NCBI RefSeq assembly: GCF_000336615.1
Contig: NZ_AOLW01000020.1
Location: 1-37,917, forward strand
Length of the DNA: 37,917 nucleotides
Direction: 5' to 3'
Source: Haloarcula amylolytica JCM 13557
GTDB taxonomy: Archaea; Halobacteriota; Halobacteria; Halobacteriales; Haloarculaceae
Both the position numbers and the translations under genes were made by a program. Positions 1 through 8,511 of the stretch are shown here, piece by piece. How positions within the stretch are numbered: position 1 is the first letter of the stretch; each line of letters opens with the position of its first letter. Under the pieces are notes generated by a model. That model made no database searches and was not told the DNA's origin. It saw only the letters and a program-made list of their open reading frames with translations.

Positions 1-337
1 GGTCGTCGGGTTCGAGGTCCTCGCGCATCTCGTCGGTGACCTCTGTCAGGGCCTCCTGATTGTTGCCGTGCTGTTTGATGATCACGCCGTCACTGGAGAG
101 CTCCTGCACGGTCGCCACAAATAGCGGTGACTGCTTGAGCTTCTTGTTCTCGTGCGTGAGCCGTTCGAGCTTCTGCTGGTACTTGTTGTTCTCCGCGTTC
201 GCGTCCAGCAGCTTGTCGCGCATCTCCTCGTTCTGGGATTCAAGCACCTCAAGCCGCTCCTGCAGCGCCTCGATCTTCTGTTGCTGAGACGCGTCATCGT
301 CGTACGGCATATCGACCTCGTCGACGGTGTCGGTCAT
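1..337 (-). CDS. pan: Proteasome-activating nucleotidase PAN, N-terminal part (cut by window edge)
   Basis: The first 112 codons of a minus-strand gene are present, beginning at the ATG at 337-335 (MTDTVDEVDMPYDDD). Residues about 18-70 form a heptad-rich coiled coil (QQKIEALQERLEVLESQ, then NNKYQQKLERLTHENKKLKQ). This runs into the start of an OB-fold (SPLFVATVQELSSDGVIIKQ). The layout is that of archaeal PAN, the hexameric AAA+ ATPase that unfolds substrates and feeds them to the 20S proteasome in the cytoplasm. Its coiled coils pair between subunits and the OB domains form the entry ring. The ATPase domain lies outside the window, so Walker motifs cannot be checked. Haloarchaea often carry two PAN paralogues, and I cannot tell which this is. 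Confidence 0.85.
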   Translation of the reverse strand, partial: MTDTVDEVDMPYDDDASQQQKIEALQERLEVLESQNEEMRDKLLDANAENNKYQQKLERLTHENKKLKQSPLFVATVQELSSDGVIIKQHGNNQEALTEVTDEMREDLEPDD

Positions 338-492
338 TACGACGCCTTTAGTGGGTGTATCGTTATGAGGCTTCGGGTAGTCTCAGAAACTGTATCGCCC
401 GGCGTGTGCCCTGAGGAGACCGCTACTGGCCGCTTTCTGTCTATAGGTCTCAAACCGGCACGTTTGTTGGCCCCCACTGGGAACATCTGTCC

Positions 493-1233
493 ATGCCAAC
501 CGACCGCGAAGAGGTCATCATCGTGGGCGGGGGCGTCGCCGGGCTCTCGGCGGCGATCTACACCGCTCGCGCCGACCTGTCGACTCGGATCATCTCGACC
601 GGTGAGTCGATACTGAACCGCAATGCTCACCTGGAGAACTACCCCGGATTCCCGGCGGGAATCAACCCTCGGCTCCTGCTCGAACTCATGCGGGCACAGG
701 CGCGTCGGGCCGGCGTCTGGTTCATCGACGGCGAGGCCGAGCAAGTGGCGGAAACCGAGGGGGGCTTCGAGGTGACCTGTGCCGACGGTGAGTCCTACGA
801 CGCGATGTACCTCATCGCCGCGTCCTGGTCGGACCCCTCGTATCTGGACGGACTGGAAATCGGGCTCATCGACCGCGGGTCGAAGCAGTTCATCTCAACC
901 GACGACCAGGGGCGGACCGACATCGAGGGGCTGTACGCGGCCGGTCGGCTGGCCGAGCAGCACCACCAGACCATCGTCGCCGCGGGCCACGGCGCACAGG
1001 TCGGGCTCACGCTGCTGGAGGACGCAGACATCGACTTCTACCACGACTGGACCGCACCGGAGGGATATTTCACTGGCCGCGACCGACCGGTTCCGCCGGG
1101 CTGTGAGGAGATCGACGAGGCAGAGCGCAAGCAACGCGAACAGGAGTCACTGGAGGTCATGCGGCGGTACTTCGAGGAGCCGATGCCGGGCGAGCCGACG
1201 ATGCACCCGAGCGTCGACCAGGATTCAGACTGA
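493..1233 (+). CDS. Short thioredoxin-reductase-like FAD oxidoreductase
   Basis: A 246-residue flavoprotein starting at ATG 493. Residues about 8-25 carry the FAD-binding dinucleotide fold (IIVGGGVAGLSAAIYTARA). An ENYPGFP motif follows near residue 52, as in thioredoxin reductases, and the C-terminal FAD motif is DIEGLYAAGR...HQTIVAAGHGAQVG. At 246 residues it is about 60-80 shorter than bacterial TrxR. The CxxC redox pair and the separate NADPH-binding Rossmann domain are not visible; the sequence passes almost directly from the first FAD half to the second. It is probably a diminished TrxR-family protein of unknown electron donor and acceptor. It stands alone, convergent with the M48 protease gene. 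The fold is clear; the substrate is not. Confidence 0.75.
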   Translation: MPTDREEVIIVGGGVAGLSAAIYTARADLSTRIISTGESILNRNAHLENYPGFPAGINPRLLLELMRAQARRAGVWFIDGEAEQVAETEGGFEVTCADGESYDAMYLIAASWSDPSYLDGLEIGLIDRGSKQFISTDDQGRTDIEGLYAAGRLAEQHHQTIVAAGHGAQVGLTLLEDADIDFYHDWTAPEGYFTGRDRPVPPGCEEIDEAERKQREQESLEVMRRYFEEPMPGEPTMHPSVDQDSD

Positions 1234-1259
1234 AAGGGACTGCTGTAACAGGGTCCCGG

Positions 1260-1280
1260 TTCGACCGTACGGCGGTCGAA
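1260..1280. terminator. Hairpin between two convergent genes
   Basis: A perfect 8-bp stem (TTCGACCG / CGGTCGAA) with a 5-base loop lies between the flavoprotein stop (1233) and the M48 protease stop (1295). It could end transcription from both sides, but there is no clear T-run, so the role is inferred from position. Confidence 0.4.
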
Positions 1281-1294
1281 ACGGCTTCCGGCAG

Positions 1295-2359
1295 TCACTC
1301 TGCCCCTGTTTCGAGCGAGCGCGCAACTGACTGCAGCCGTTCGATTCGCTCGGCTGTCGGCGGGTGTGACCGCGTTTCGATAGACAGGGAATCGCTCGAC
1401 GCCTCGGTGTCAAAGCCGTGTGGAAGGAAGCACAGTCCGCGAACGCCCGCGTACGCGGAGCGCTTGTCGGTCCTCGGGCGGTCGTCAGCTCCTTCGAGTG
1501 TCTCTAACGCCCCGACGAGCGCGGCGGGGTCGCCGGTCAGCTGGGCCGCGCTCCGGTCGGCGGCGAACTCCCGAGCGCGCGACAGCGACCGGCCGAGGAC
1601 GACGACGGGGGCAGTGAACACGCCCAGCGCGACGCCGCCGAACAGGACTGTCACCGCGAACAGGAACAGGAAACCAAGCGTGAACGAGAGGCTCCCGACG
1701 GGGGCTGCAAGCACCCGGGCACTGAACACGTACGCGAGTCCGAGCGCGACCAGCCCGAGCGCATAGCGACTCCCGTTCCCGCCGGGGAGGTGGTCATCGA
1801 GCGGGTCGTACTCGCCGTTTGTCAGCGACGGGAGGAAGCTGGCCAGCGTCATGACGGTCGCGTCGCGGTTGACGACGTGCATGAGTTCGTGGGCCAGCAC
1901 CGCGTCGAGTTCGTCACCTCCGAGCGTCGACAGCAGTCCCTCGCTGACGACCACCGTCGCGCCGCCGAGCGTCCCGATGGCGAAGCTGTTCGGTACGTCG
2001 GCGTCCGCGACGGCAATCCGTGGCGGCGTGAGGTCGGCCAGTTGTGCGAGCCGCTGTACCCGTTCGTGGAGGGCGGGGTACTCCTCGGGGCCGACGATAC
2101 GAGCGTCGACCTCGGCCATCGTCTGGGCGCTGGTGTATCGCAGCTGTGCCCAGACAAACGCCACGAGGGCGGGGGCGAGAACGGCCACCCACCAGGCGAT
2201 GCGTGCCGACGCCCCACCGAACGGAAGCGAGGACGCAACGGCGTCCCGCACCGGCGCAAGCCAGGGCGTCAGGAGCACCGCCGCGGTCGCGACCACAGCG
2301 AGGTCAACGGCGAGGAGGAGCAGGAGAGTCAACAGGATACGGCGAGTCAGTGTCCGCAT
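1295..2359 (-). CDS. M48-family (HtpX-like) membrane zinc metalloprotease
   Basis: A 354-residue protein. I chose the ATG at 2359 (MRTLTRRILLTLLLLL) over a GTG eight codons upstream because it places the first membrane helix at the N-terminus, as in HtpX. Two N-terminal membrane segments (about 8-32 and 54-72) precede the zinc site HELMH at residues 157-161. The third zinc ligand is the Glu of SRAREFAADR at about 264. Further hydrophobic segments lie at about 200-255. HtpX-type proteases degrade misfolded membrane proteins. The FAADR motif with downstream TGDPAAL is typical of the family. The gene is divergent from the DUF4129 operon; the roughly 100 bp between them must hold both promoters. 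The specific substrate is unknown. Confidence 0.85.
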   Translation of the reverse strand: MRTLTRRILLTLLLLLAVDLAVVATAAVLLTPWLAPVRDAVASSLPFGGASARIAWWVAVLAPALVAFVWAQLRYTSAQTMAEVDARIVGPEEYPALHERVQRLAQLADLTPPRIAVADADVPNSFAIGTLGGATVVVSEGLLSTLGGDELDAVLAHELMHVVNRDATVMTLASFLPSLTNGEYDPLDDHLPGGNGSRYALGLVALGLAYVFSARVLAAPVGSLSFTLGFLFLFAVTVLFGGVALGVFTAPVVVLGRSLSRAREFAADRSAAQLTGDPAALVGALETLEGADDRPRTDKRSAYAGVRGLCFLPHGFDTEASSDSLSIETRSHPPTAERIERLQSVARSLETGAE

Positions 2360-2429
2360 AGGGGGTAGTTCTGCTATACCCACAGCGAATGAAAGGTTTT
2401 CTGCTCGGACAGTCCAGCAGTGAGAGAAA

Positions 2430-2438
2430 ATACTTATT
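2430..2438 (+). promoter_or_regulatory. TATA-like box for the DUF4129/DUF58 operon
   Basis: ATACTTATT lies 24-32 bases upstream of the GTG at 2462, the spacing expected for a leaderless haloarchaeal transcript. This box decided the choice of 2462 over the in-frame GTG at 2420. Confidence 0.5.
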
Positions 2439-2461
2439 CTACCGCCGAAAACGGTCCCGTA

Positions 2462-3571
2462 GTGTCAACAAAGCTGGTGCGTGCCGCCCTCGCCCTCCTC
2501 TGTGCGGTCGCTGTCCTGTTCGGGACGGCGCTGTTTCCCGGCGCGCTCGGCGTCGAGTTCGAGTCGAGCGGTCCCCTCGACAGCCGAGCGAGCGAGCCGG
2601 TCACACCCGGCGGCACAGCGCCCGACGAAGTCGACGGTGGGTCGACACCGGTAGCGACGAGCGATGGGACAGAGACGACGCCGAGCGCGAGCGACGAACA
2701 GGCGGCGACAGCGACGCCAACACCGACGGAGACGGCGACAGAGACACCAGCGGCCAGCGAGGGCGAAGACAGTGGATCCCCCGTGCTGGTGAAACTGATC
2801 GGGCTGGCGCTTATCGGCGGGTTCGGCGTCGTCGCGGTCGGTGTCATCCGGGCGGCATCGGACCCGGAACGCGACGGGTCGACAGACGCCGGATTCCTCC
2901 TGCACCCGCTCCTCGACAGATTGGCCGGGACAGTCGTCTCGGCGGTTTCGAACGGCGCGGTTGGGCGGACCATCGGTCGGATTCCGAGGGTAACGACCGC
3001 CGCGCTGCTCTCGGGGTCGGCGGCGCTCTCACGAGTCGGGGCCGGTATCAGCGCCGTCTCCGGCGGTGTCCTGACAGGATTGACAACCGGAATCGGGTCG
3101 GTCGGCACGATGTCACTGCGAGGGGTTGCCGGCCTACCGAGTGCGCTCGGGTCGCTCTCGGTCGCGCCGTTCAAAGCCCTCAGCGGCTTCGGCGGGACCG
3201 GCGGCTTCCTCGCCTCAGTCCGGAGTGGCGTCGACAGCCCGTCGCTGTTTGGTTCGTCGGACTCGGAGCCAAGACAGTCGACGGCCACCGAATCGACGGC
3301 AGAGGCGGACGACGGCCCGGACATCGATAGTCTGTCCGTCCAAGAGGCCTGGGCACTGCTGGCCGACCGCGTCTCCGTCCCGGACCCGGAGACGGCGACG
3401 CCCGGCGAGTACGCCCGCCGGGCTATCGACAGCGGACTTCCGGCAGAGCCCGTTCGCCGGCTAACAACCCTCTTCCGCGAGGTCGAATACGGCGGGCGGT
3501 CGGCGACCGGTGCCCGAGCCGAATCGGCCCGGAACGCCCTCAGACAGCTCCTCGGCGGAGGTGACGACTGA
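2462..3571 (+). CDS. DUF4129-domain membrane protein
   Basis: A 369-residue protein from GTG 2462. An N-terminal signal or membrane segment (about 4-28) is followed by a Ser/Thr/Glu-rich low-complexity stretch (about 35-100) and a second membrane helix (VLVKLIGLALIGGFGVVAVG). A Gly/Ser/Val-rich middle part comes next, and the C-terminal helical region (about 290-366, VQEAWALLADRV, then TPGEYARRAIDSGLP and LTTLFREVEYGG) matches the DUF4129 signature. DUF4129 proteins usually sit beside DUF58 and transglutaminase-like proteins in envelope operons of unknown biochemical role. The stop codon overlaps the next start (TGATG at 3569-3573). The Thr/Ser-rich region may be an extracytoplasmic, O-glycosylated stalk; that is inference. 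Confidence 0.75.
   Translation: MSTKLVRAALALLCAVAVLFGTALFPGALGVEFESSGPLDSRASEPVTPGGTAPDEVDGGSTPVATSDGTETTPSASDEQAATATPTPTETATETPAASEGEDSGSPVLVKLIGLALIGGFGVVAVGVIRAASDPERDGSTDAGFLLHPLLDRLAGTVVSAVSNGAVGRTIGRIPRVTTAALLSGSAALSRVGAGISAVSGGVLTGLTTGIGSVGTMSLRGVAGLPSALGSLSVAPFKALSGFGGTGGFLASVRSGVDSPSLFGSSDSEPRQSTATESTAEADDGPDIDSLSVQEAWALLADRVSVPDPETATPGEYARRAIDSGLPAEPVRRLTTLFREVEYGGRSATGARAESARNALRQLLGGGDD
3557..3564 (+). promoter_or_regulatory. Strong Shine-Dalgarno site inside the upstream gene
   Basis: GGAGGTGA lies 6 bases before the ATG at 3571 and is fully complementary to the archaeal 16S rRNA 3' end. It supports re-initiation at the overlapping stop/start. Confidence 0.7.
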
Positions 3572-4314
3572 TGAGCGATTCAGAGTCACGACAAGGTGAG
3601 ACCGCCAGCGCAACCATCGACGTCAGCGTCGAACGCCCGACACCGGGGCGCAAGTTCGTCCGGCACACGCTGTTGGGACTCGTCGCACTTGCCGGGGCGG
3701 TGTTCGTCGTTACTTTTCCCTCGGTCCTGCCGGACGTCGGTAGCGGGACGGCCGAGCGGCTCCAGCTCGGTGCAAGTATCGGTGCCGTCGTAATCGGCCT
3801 TTTCGGCCTGTACACTGTCGTCCGGACGCAGGACTCCGCACTTCCGCCGATAAAGGGGAGCCAACCGCACAGCCCCTATCGTGACCGTGGCACCGACGAC
3901 GAGCCGGCAGAACTGCTCGACGAACTGCTTGAGTCCGAGGCGACACAGGCGAAATCCGGCGATATGGTCGGCGAGGATATCGACGAGTTACTCGCGAAAA
4001 TCGACGGGCGTGTCGACCCCTACAACGGCCTCGAAGCGAGCTATGCGTCCGAAGTCAGGAACAGGCTCCGCGAGGCCGCGAGACAGGTGCTGGTCGAAAC
4101 GGCGGACATGTCGACGGAGGCGGCGGCCCGGGACGTCCGTACTGGCTCGTGGACGGATAACCGCCGGGCGGCCGCGTTCCTCGGCGGTCCGGACGCGCCT
4201 GACCCGCCAATCGAGATGCAGTTACGGGACTGGGCCAGCGGCGAGGGGTTCGACCGGAAAGTCGAGGCTGCGGCAGCCGAGATACGCCGGCTCCAGCGGG
4301 GTGAGGGTGCATGA
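3571..4314 (+). CDS. Two-helix membrane protein of the DUF58 operon
   Basis: 247 residues. A short polar N-terminus is followed by two predicted membrane helices (about 30-50, LLGLVALAGAVFVVTFPSVL; about 63-83, LGASIGAVVIGLFGLYTVV). A long acidic cytoplasmic part of about 160 residues is rich in Glu, Asp, Arg and Ala and looks mostly helical (DELLESEATQ, then EVRNRLREAARQVLVE). I recognise no catalytic motif. It sits between the DUF4129 and DUF58 genes with overlapping stops and starts on both sides (TGATG at 3569, ATGA at 4311), so it is almost certainly made in step with them and may be part of the same complex. It is best described as a conserved haloarchaeal partner protein of unknown function. 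Confidence 0.7.
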   Translation: MSDSESRQGETASATIDVSVERPTPGRKFVRHTLLGLVALAGAVFVVTFPSVLPDVGSGTAERLQLGASIGAVVIGLFGLYTVVRTQDSALPPIKGSQPHSPYRDRGTDDEPAELLDELLESEATQAKSGDMVGEDIDELLAKIDGRVDPYNGLEASYASEVRNRLREAARQVLVETADMSTEAAARDVRTGSWTDNRRAAAFLGGPDAPDPPIEMQLRDWASGEGFDRKVEAAAAEIRRLQRGEGA

Positions 4315-5630
4315 GCACCCGAGAGACCACACAGCGCAACGTCGGTGTCTCGGCCGCGCTGGTGGCCGGCGGGGCCGGAATCGTCACCGGGAACCCGGCG
4401 ATTTTCATGGTCGCGGCGGTGGCGCTTGTGTACGCGGCCTATCAGGCGGCCATCGGCGACCCCGAACCGACGCTCACAGTCGAGCGTCACGTCGAACCGG
4501 CCGACCCGCTCCCCGGCTCGGAAGTGACAGTGACGCTGACGCTCACGAACGACGGGGACGCGACCCTGCCCGACGTTCGCGTCCTCGACGGCGTCCCCGA
4601 GCGGCTGGAAGTAGTCGAGGGGTCCCCGCGCTTTGGTACCCATCTCGAAGCCGGGGCGTCGGGTTCGGTCACCTACACCGTCGAAGCCCGGCGCGGGGAC
4701 CACGCGTTCACCGACGTAGCAGTCGTCTGCCGGAACCTGACCGGGACCGTCGAGTTCGCCGAGCAGGTCACCGTCGAGACGACGGTCTCGTGCAGTGCCA
4801 GTGTGGACACTGTCCCGCTCTCGGGCCAGACGCTCTCCCAGTCCGGGCGCGTGCCGACGGACGCAGGCGGGAACGGCCTCGCCTTCTACGCCATCCGCGA
4901 GCACCAGTCCTCGGACCCGATGAGCCGCGTCGACTGGAACCGCCTCGCGAAGACCAACGAGCTGGCGACAGTCGAGTTCAAGGAGACGCGGGCGGCCACC
5001 GTCATCACGCTCGTGGATTCCCGACATCCCGTTGCGGGCGAAGCGGGCGCACCCACGGCTGTCCAGTTCTGTGCCTACGCGGCCCAGCAGGTCGGCTCGG
5101 CGTTACTGGACATGGACAACCGCGTGGGCGCCGCCGTCTACGACAGTTGTGAGACGCTCCAGCCGTCGGCCAATCGGGCACAGGAACAGCGATTGGAGGC
5201 GTTTCTGGAGACGGTTGTGAGCGGGTCGGTCACTGGGTCGGCAGGGACCCGCAGTTCGTCGCTGCTCGACACCGGCGCCCGGCGAATGTCGTCATCGACC
5301 GAGACGGCAGACCGGTACGGTATCGCCGACGGCGGCGACGCGGTGGCGACACTCGACCGCTCGATACCGAGCGAGTCACAGGTCGTGTTCTGTACGCCCC
5401 TGCTCGACGACCGAGCGGCCGATGCGGCAAAACGGCTCGCGGCGTACGGACACGCAGTCACGGTCGTCAGCCCGGACATGACGACCGGGGACAGCCCGGG
5501 CAGTACCGTCGAACGAATCGACCGAACGGCCCGCCTCGACGACCTTCGAGGGAGGGTTCGAGTCGTCGACTGGACGCCCGCGGAACCGCTCGCCAAAGCC
5601 CTCATTCGCGCAACGGAGCGGTGGGCATGA
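4311..5630 (+). CDS. DUF58-domain protein
   Basis: 439 residues. Two N-terminal membrane helices (about 11-25 and 28-45) are followed by a beta-rich domain (about 50-150, TVTLTLTNDGDATLPDVRV) resembling CARDB-like adhesion domains. The DUF58 core follows (SSDPMSRVDWNRLAKTNEL at about 200-220), then a von Willebrand A-like region (VITLVDSRHP near residue 236). DUF58 proteins usually pair with MoxR ATPases and take part in assembly of surface or metalloenzyme complexes. Here the metal-site motif DxSxS reads DSRHP, so it is incomplete. The gene overlaps both neighbours by ATGA. No MoxR gene is seen in the window. Family assignment is firm; the job is not. Confidence 0.85.
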   Translation: MSTRETTQRNVGVSAALVAGGAGIVTGNPAIFMVAAVALVYAAYQAAIGDPEPTLTVERHVEPADPLPGSEVTVTLTLTNDGDATLPDVRVLDGVPERLEVVEGSPRFGTHLEAGASGSVTYTVEARRGDHAFTDVAVVCRNLTGTVEFAEQVTVETTVSCSASVDTVPLSGQTLSQSGRVPTDAGGNGLAFYAIREHQSSDPMSRVDWNRLAKTNELATVEFKETRAATVITLVDSRHPVAGEAGAPTAVQFCAYAAQQVGSALLDMDNRVGAAVYDSCETLQPSANRAQEQRLEAFLETVVSGSVTGSAGTRSSSLLDTGARRMSSSTETADRYGIADGGDAVATLDRSIPSESQVVFCTPLLDDRAADAAKRLAAYGHAVTVVSPDMTTGDSPGSTVERIDRTARLDDLRGRVRVVDWTPAEPLAKALIRATERWA

Positions 5631-7192
5631 CGGAGTTCGACAGTCGACCGGCGGCATCGAGCGCGGCGCTGGCCGGGAGCGTGGCAGTCCTCGTCTCGCT
5701 CGTTCTCGCTGTCGTTGTCGTGGACCCGATAGTAGTACTGACCGGCTTCGTCGGCGGGCTCTGTCTCGCGGCCGGGGCCTGGGCGCTCCGTAGCGATACC
5801 CACGAACGCATCGCCGGCGGCAGCGTCGCCGTCGTCATCGGCGCGGGCGTGTTCTGTGGGACCGCGCTACTGGCTGCTGACTACTGGTCGCTCGCTGTGG
5901 CGCTCGGGTTCCCGCTGGCCGCCACACTCGTCGTCATCGACGCGAGTAGCGGACTGGTGCCACCGACCGACGCGACGGACGAACTCACGGCGATGCTCGA
6001 CGAGAGTTTCGTGGTACTGGTGGTCGGTACTTGCGTCACAATCGTCTGTGCCGTCGCCGCTGCCGTCAGGCTGCCCTGGGTGCTCGTCCGTGTCGTCGCC
6101 AGCTTCTCGGTCCAGCCGCTCGTGGGCTTCGTGACGCTACAGGCCGGCGTCCTCCTCGCCCTGTTGTTGCTGGACCGGGTCACGGAGACGCTGGAATCGT
6201 GGATTCCGGCACCCACGGCGACGACCGGCCGGACGCTCGGGCGGCTGGACCTGCTGGGGACGAGCTGGTGGGACGTCGACCGCTACGTCAAAGCCGCCGT
6301 GGGCCTGCAGTTGCTCGTCGCGTTTGTCCCGACGGCGCAGGGACTGTTCGACCGATTCCTCGGCACCCTCCCGGTGGTCGGGCCGTCTCTGCGGGTCGCT
6401 CTCAGTGGCCCGCTCCATCTCCCCCTTGCGGCCGGACTGCTGGCGTTACTGAGTATCCTCGTCGTCGAACAGCTCCGGCAGTGGCTGCTGCAGTGGCTCG
6501 GGGACGACCCCGGACGGTCGCTGGCCCGGCAGGCCGGCAGTATCGTGGTTCCTATCGGACTGTTGCTGGGCGCGCTAGCCCTTACGGCCGCTGGCGTGAC
6601 CCGGCGGGTAGCACCGACCTATACTGGGGGCGGCCACTACGGCTCGGCGACCGTGGTCCTCCTCGGCGTCTTGATTTCGGTCGTCGTCCTTCGCGGGCTC
6701 GTCACGGTGCTGTCCGAACTAGTCGGTGCGGAGTTGCTGTCCCGACGTGTGGCGGGATTCGCGGCCGGGAGCGGACTCCTGTTCGTCATGACGCTGCTCG
6801 GAGCGGAGCGCGGACTCGCACCGATACTCGTCCTCGTCGGGAGCGCGGCAGCGCTGCTGGTCTGGGACGCCGGCGCGCACGCCAGCAGTATCGGCCACCA
6901 GCTGGGCCGGGACGCCGAAACGACCGACAGCGAGTTCGTCCACGTCACCGGCACTGCGGCCGTCCTCGCCGGAGCTATCCTGCTCGTGATGCTCGTCAGG
7001 TACGTTCTCATTCCGGTCGCAGTTCCGACCACGTCGACCGGACTCTCGCTCAGTTCGGTAGTCGCGCTCGGACTGGTCCTGCTTGCGATAGCCGCCTTCA
7101 CCCTCGCGCTGAACGCTCACGACGGGGGACCACGTACCAGCAGCGACAGGAGTGATACGCGAAACGAGCAGCCCGCTACTGACGGCGACTAG
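5627..7192 (+). CDS. Polytopic membrane protein closing the DUF58 operon
   Basis: 521 residues from the ATG at 5627, which overlaps the DUF58 stop (ATGA); a GTG two codons upstream is less likely. About a dozen hydrophobic segments run through the protein, with a polar C-terminal tail (NAHDGGPRTSSDRSDTRNEQ). I see no catalytic motif, no transporter signature and no signal-peptidase site. Conserved position at the end of DUF4129-membrane-DUF58 operons suggests it is the membrane platform of that system. It could also be a transporter, but nothing in the sequence selects one. Confidence 0.65.
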   Translation: MTEFDSRPAASSAALAGSVAVLVSLVLAVVVVDPIVVLTGFVGGLCLAAGAWALRSDTHERIAGGSVAVVIGAGVFCGTALLAADYWSLAVALGFPLAATLVVIDASSGLVPPTDATDELTAMLDESFVVLVVGTCVTIVCAVAAAVRLPWVLVRVVASFSVQPLVGFVTLQAGVLLALLLLDRVTETLESWIPAPTATTGRTLGRLDLLGTSWWDVDRYVKAAVGLQLLVAFVPTAQGLFDRFLGTLPVVGPSLRVALSGPLHLPLAAGLLALLSILVVEQLRQWLLQWLGDDPGRSLARQAGSIVVPIGLLLGALALTAAGVTRRVAPTYTGGGHYGSATVVLLGVLISVVVLRGLVTVLSELVGAELLSRRVAGFAAGSGLLFVMTLLGAERGLAPILVLVGSAAALLVWDAGAHASSIGHQLGRDAETTDSEFVHVTGTAAVLAGAILLVMLVRYVLIPVAVPTTSTGLSLSSVVALGLVLLAIAAFTLALNAHDGGPRTSSDRSDTRNEQPATDGD

Positions 7193-7211
7193 CCCGCCGG
7201 AGAGACAGGGG

Positions 7212-7219
7212 CTTTTACC
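7212..7219 (+). promoter_or_regulatory. TATA-like box for coaBC
   Basis: CTTTTACC lies 23-30 bases before the ATG at 7242. It sits in a short GGGG...CCCC palindrome, just after the upstream operon ends. Confidence 0.55.
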
Positions 7220-7241
7220 CCCGCACCGCGAACCGGCAGGT

Positions 7242-8408
7242 ATGCTGACCGGAGTCAACGTCGTTCTGGGGGTGTCGGGGTCTATCGCGGCCGTCAAGAC
7301 GGTAGAACTCGCACACGAACTCCGACGACAGGGGGCGTCCGTCCGGGCCGTGATGACCGACAGCGCGACGGGGATCATCCACCCGTGGGCACTCGAGTTC
7401 GCGACGGACAACGAGGTTGTTGCCGAAATCACGGGCAGCGTCGAGCACGTCGACCTCTGCGGACGGTCGGGCTGGGGAGACGTGCTCTTGCTCGCGCCGG
7501 CGACGGCAAACACCGTCGGGAAGATCGCGGGAGCCATCGACGACACGCCCGTGACGACGTGTGCGACGACCGCCCTCGGCGCGGACGTGCCGGTCGTCGT
7601 CGCGCCGGCGATGCACGAGCCGATGTACGACCACCCCGGCGTGCTGGACGCTATCGACCGCGTCGAGTCCTGGGGCGTCGACTTCGTGGACCCCCGAATC
7701 GAAGAGGAGAAGGCCAAAATCGCGACCGAGGAGGCCATCGTCACGGCGACAGCACGGGTCGCGGGTGACCGGCCGCTGGCGGGCGAGCACGTCGTCGTAA
7801 CGGCGGGCGCGACCACGGAGTCGGTCGACCCGGTGCGGACGCTCTCGAACCGCTCCTCGGGACGGACCGGCCGGGCAGTTGCGCGGGCCTGTTACGCCCG
7901 CGGGGCCGACGTGACGCTCGTCCACGACGGGGCAGACGTGCCGTACGCCACCGTCGAGCAGGTCGAATCAGCCGCGGAGATGACCGAGGCCGTCCGTCGG
8001 GTCGCCGACTCGGCCGACGCGCTGGTCTCGGCGGCCGCCATCTCGGATTACACCGTCGAGCAGGCACCGGAGAAAATCAAGAGTGGGCAGGCGGAACTGA
8101 CGCTGACGCTGCAACCGACGCCGAAACTCATCGACACCGTTCGGTCGGCCCACCCCGACCTCCCTATCGTCGGGTTCAAAGTCGAAACCGAGGGCGACGA
8201 CGAGACGCTGATCGAGCGCGCCCGCGAGATACGCGAGCGGGCCGGGCTGACTTTCGTGGTCGCCAACGACGCGAGCGTGATGGGGGCCGACGAGACGCGC
8301 GCCCTGCTCGTCGACGCGGACACGGCCACGGAGTACGTCGGAGAAAAGGAAGGGCTGGGCGCTCGTGTCGCCGACGAACTCGGTGCCCATCTGTCCAGTC
8401 GTGGCTGA
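7242..8408 (+). CDS. coaBC: Bifunctional phosphopantothenoylcysteine decarboxylase/synthetase (CoaBC)
   Basis: 388 residues from ATG 7242, about the usual length for CoaBC. It joins cysteine to 4'-phosphopantothenate and decarboxylates the product to 4'-phosphopantetheine in coenzyme A synthesis in the cytoplasm. The N-terminal FMN domain (about 1-175) shows GVSGSIAAVKT, the catalytic His of VEHVDL at residue 69, LAPATANTVGKIA, and PAMHEPMYDHP, the archaeal variant of the bacterial PAMN motif. The C-terminal CoaB domain shows GATTESVDPVRTLSNRSSG (about 189-207) and VSAAAISDYTVEQAPEKIKS with the conserved Lys pair. The frame is open 30 codons further upstream, but that extension overlaps the previous gene and is ignored. 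It is a single-gene unit. Confidence 0.95.
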   Translation: MLTGVNVVLGVSGSIAAVKTVELAHELRRQGASVRAVMTDSATGIIHPWALEFATDNEVVAEITGSVEHVDLCGRSGWGDVLLLAPATANTVGKIAGAIDDTPVTTCATTALGADVPVVVAPAMHEPMYDHPGVLDAIDRVESWGVDFVDPRIEEEKAKIATEEAIVTATARVAGDRPLAGEHVVVTAGATTESVDPVRTLSNRSSGRTGRAVARACYARGADVTLVHDGADVPYATVEQVESAAEMTEAVRRVADSADALVSAAAISDYTVEQAPEKIKSGQAELTLTLQPTPKLIDTVRSAHPDLPIVGFKVETEGDDETLIERAREIRERAGLTFVVANDASVMGADETRALLVDADTATEYVGEKEGLGARVADELGAHLSSRG

Positions 8409-8511
8409 CCGCGTAACCGATTACGAAATAGTTTTGCGTGTTCCGTTGCTCCGGTCCGATAACGACAGTACTGCCCGACGAACCGCTATTCGGAGTTTCT
8501 AAACAGATACT

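Noticed and set aside
2420..2461. GTG at 2420 as start of the DUF4129 gene
   Set aside because: It would place the TATA-like box inside the coding region and adds polar residues before the signal segment.
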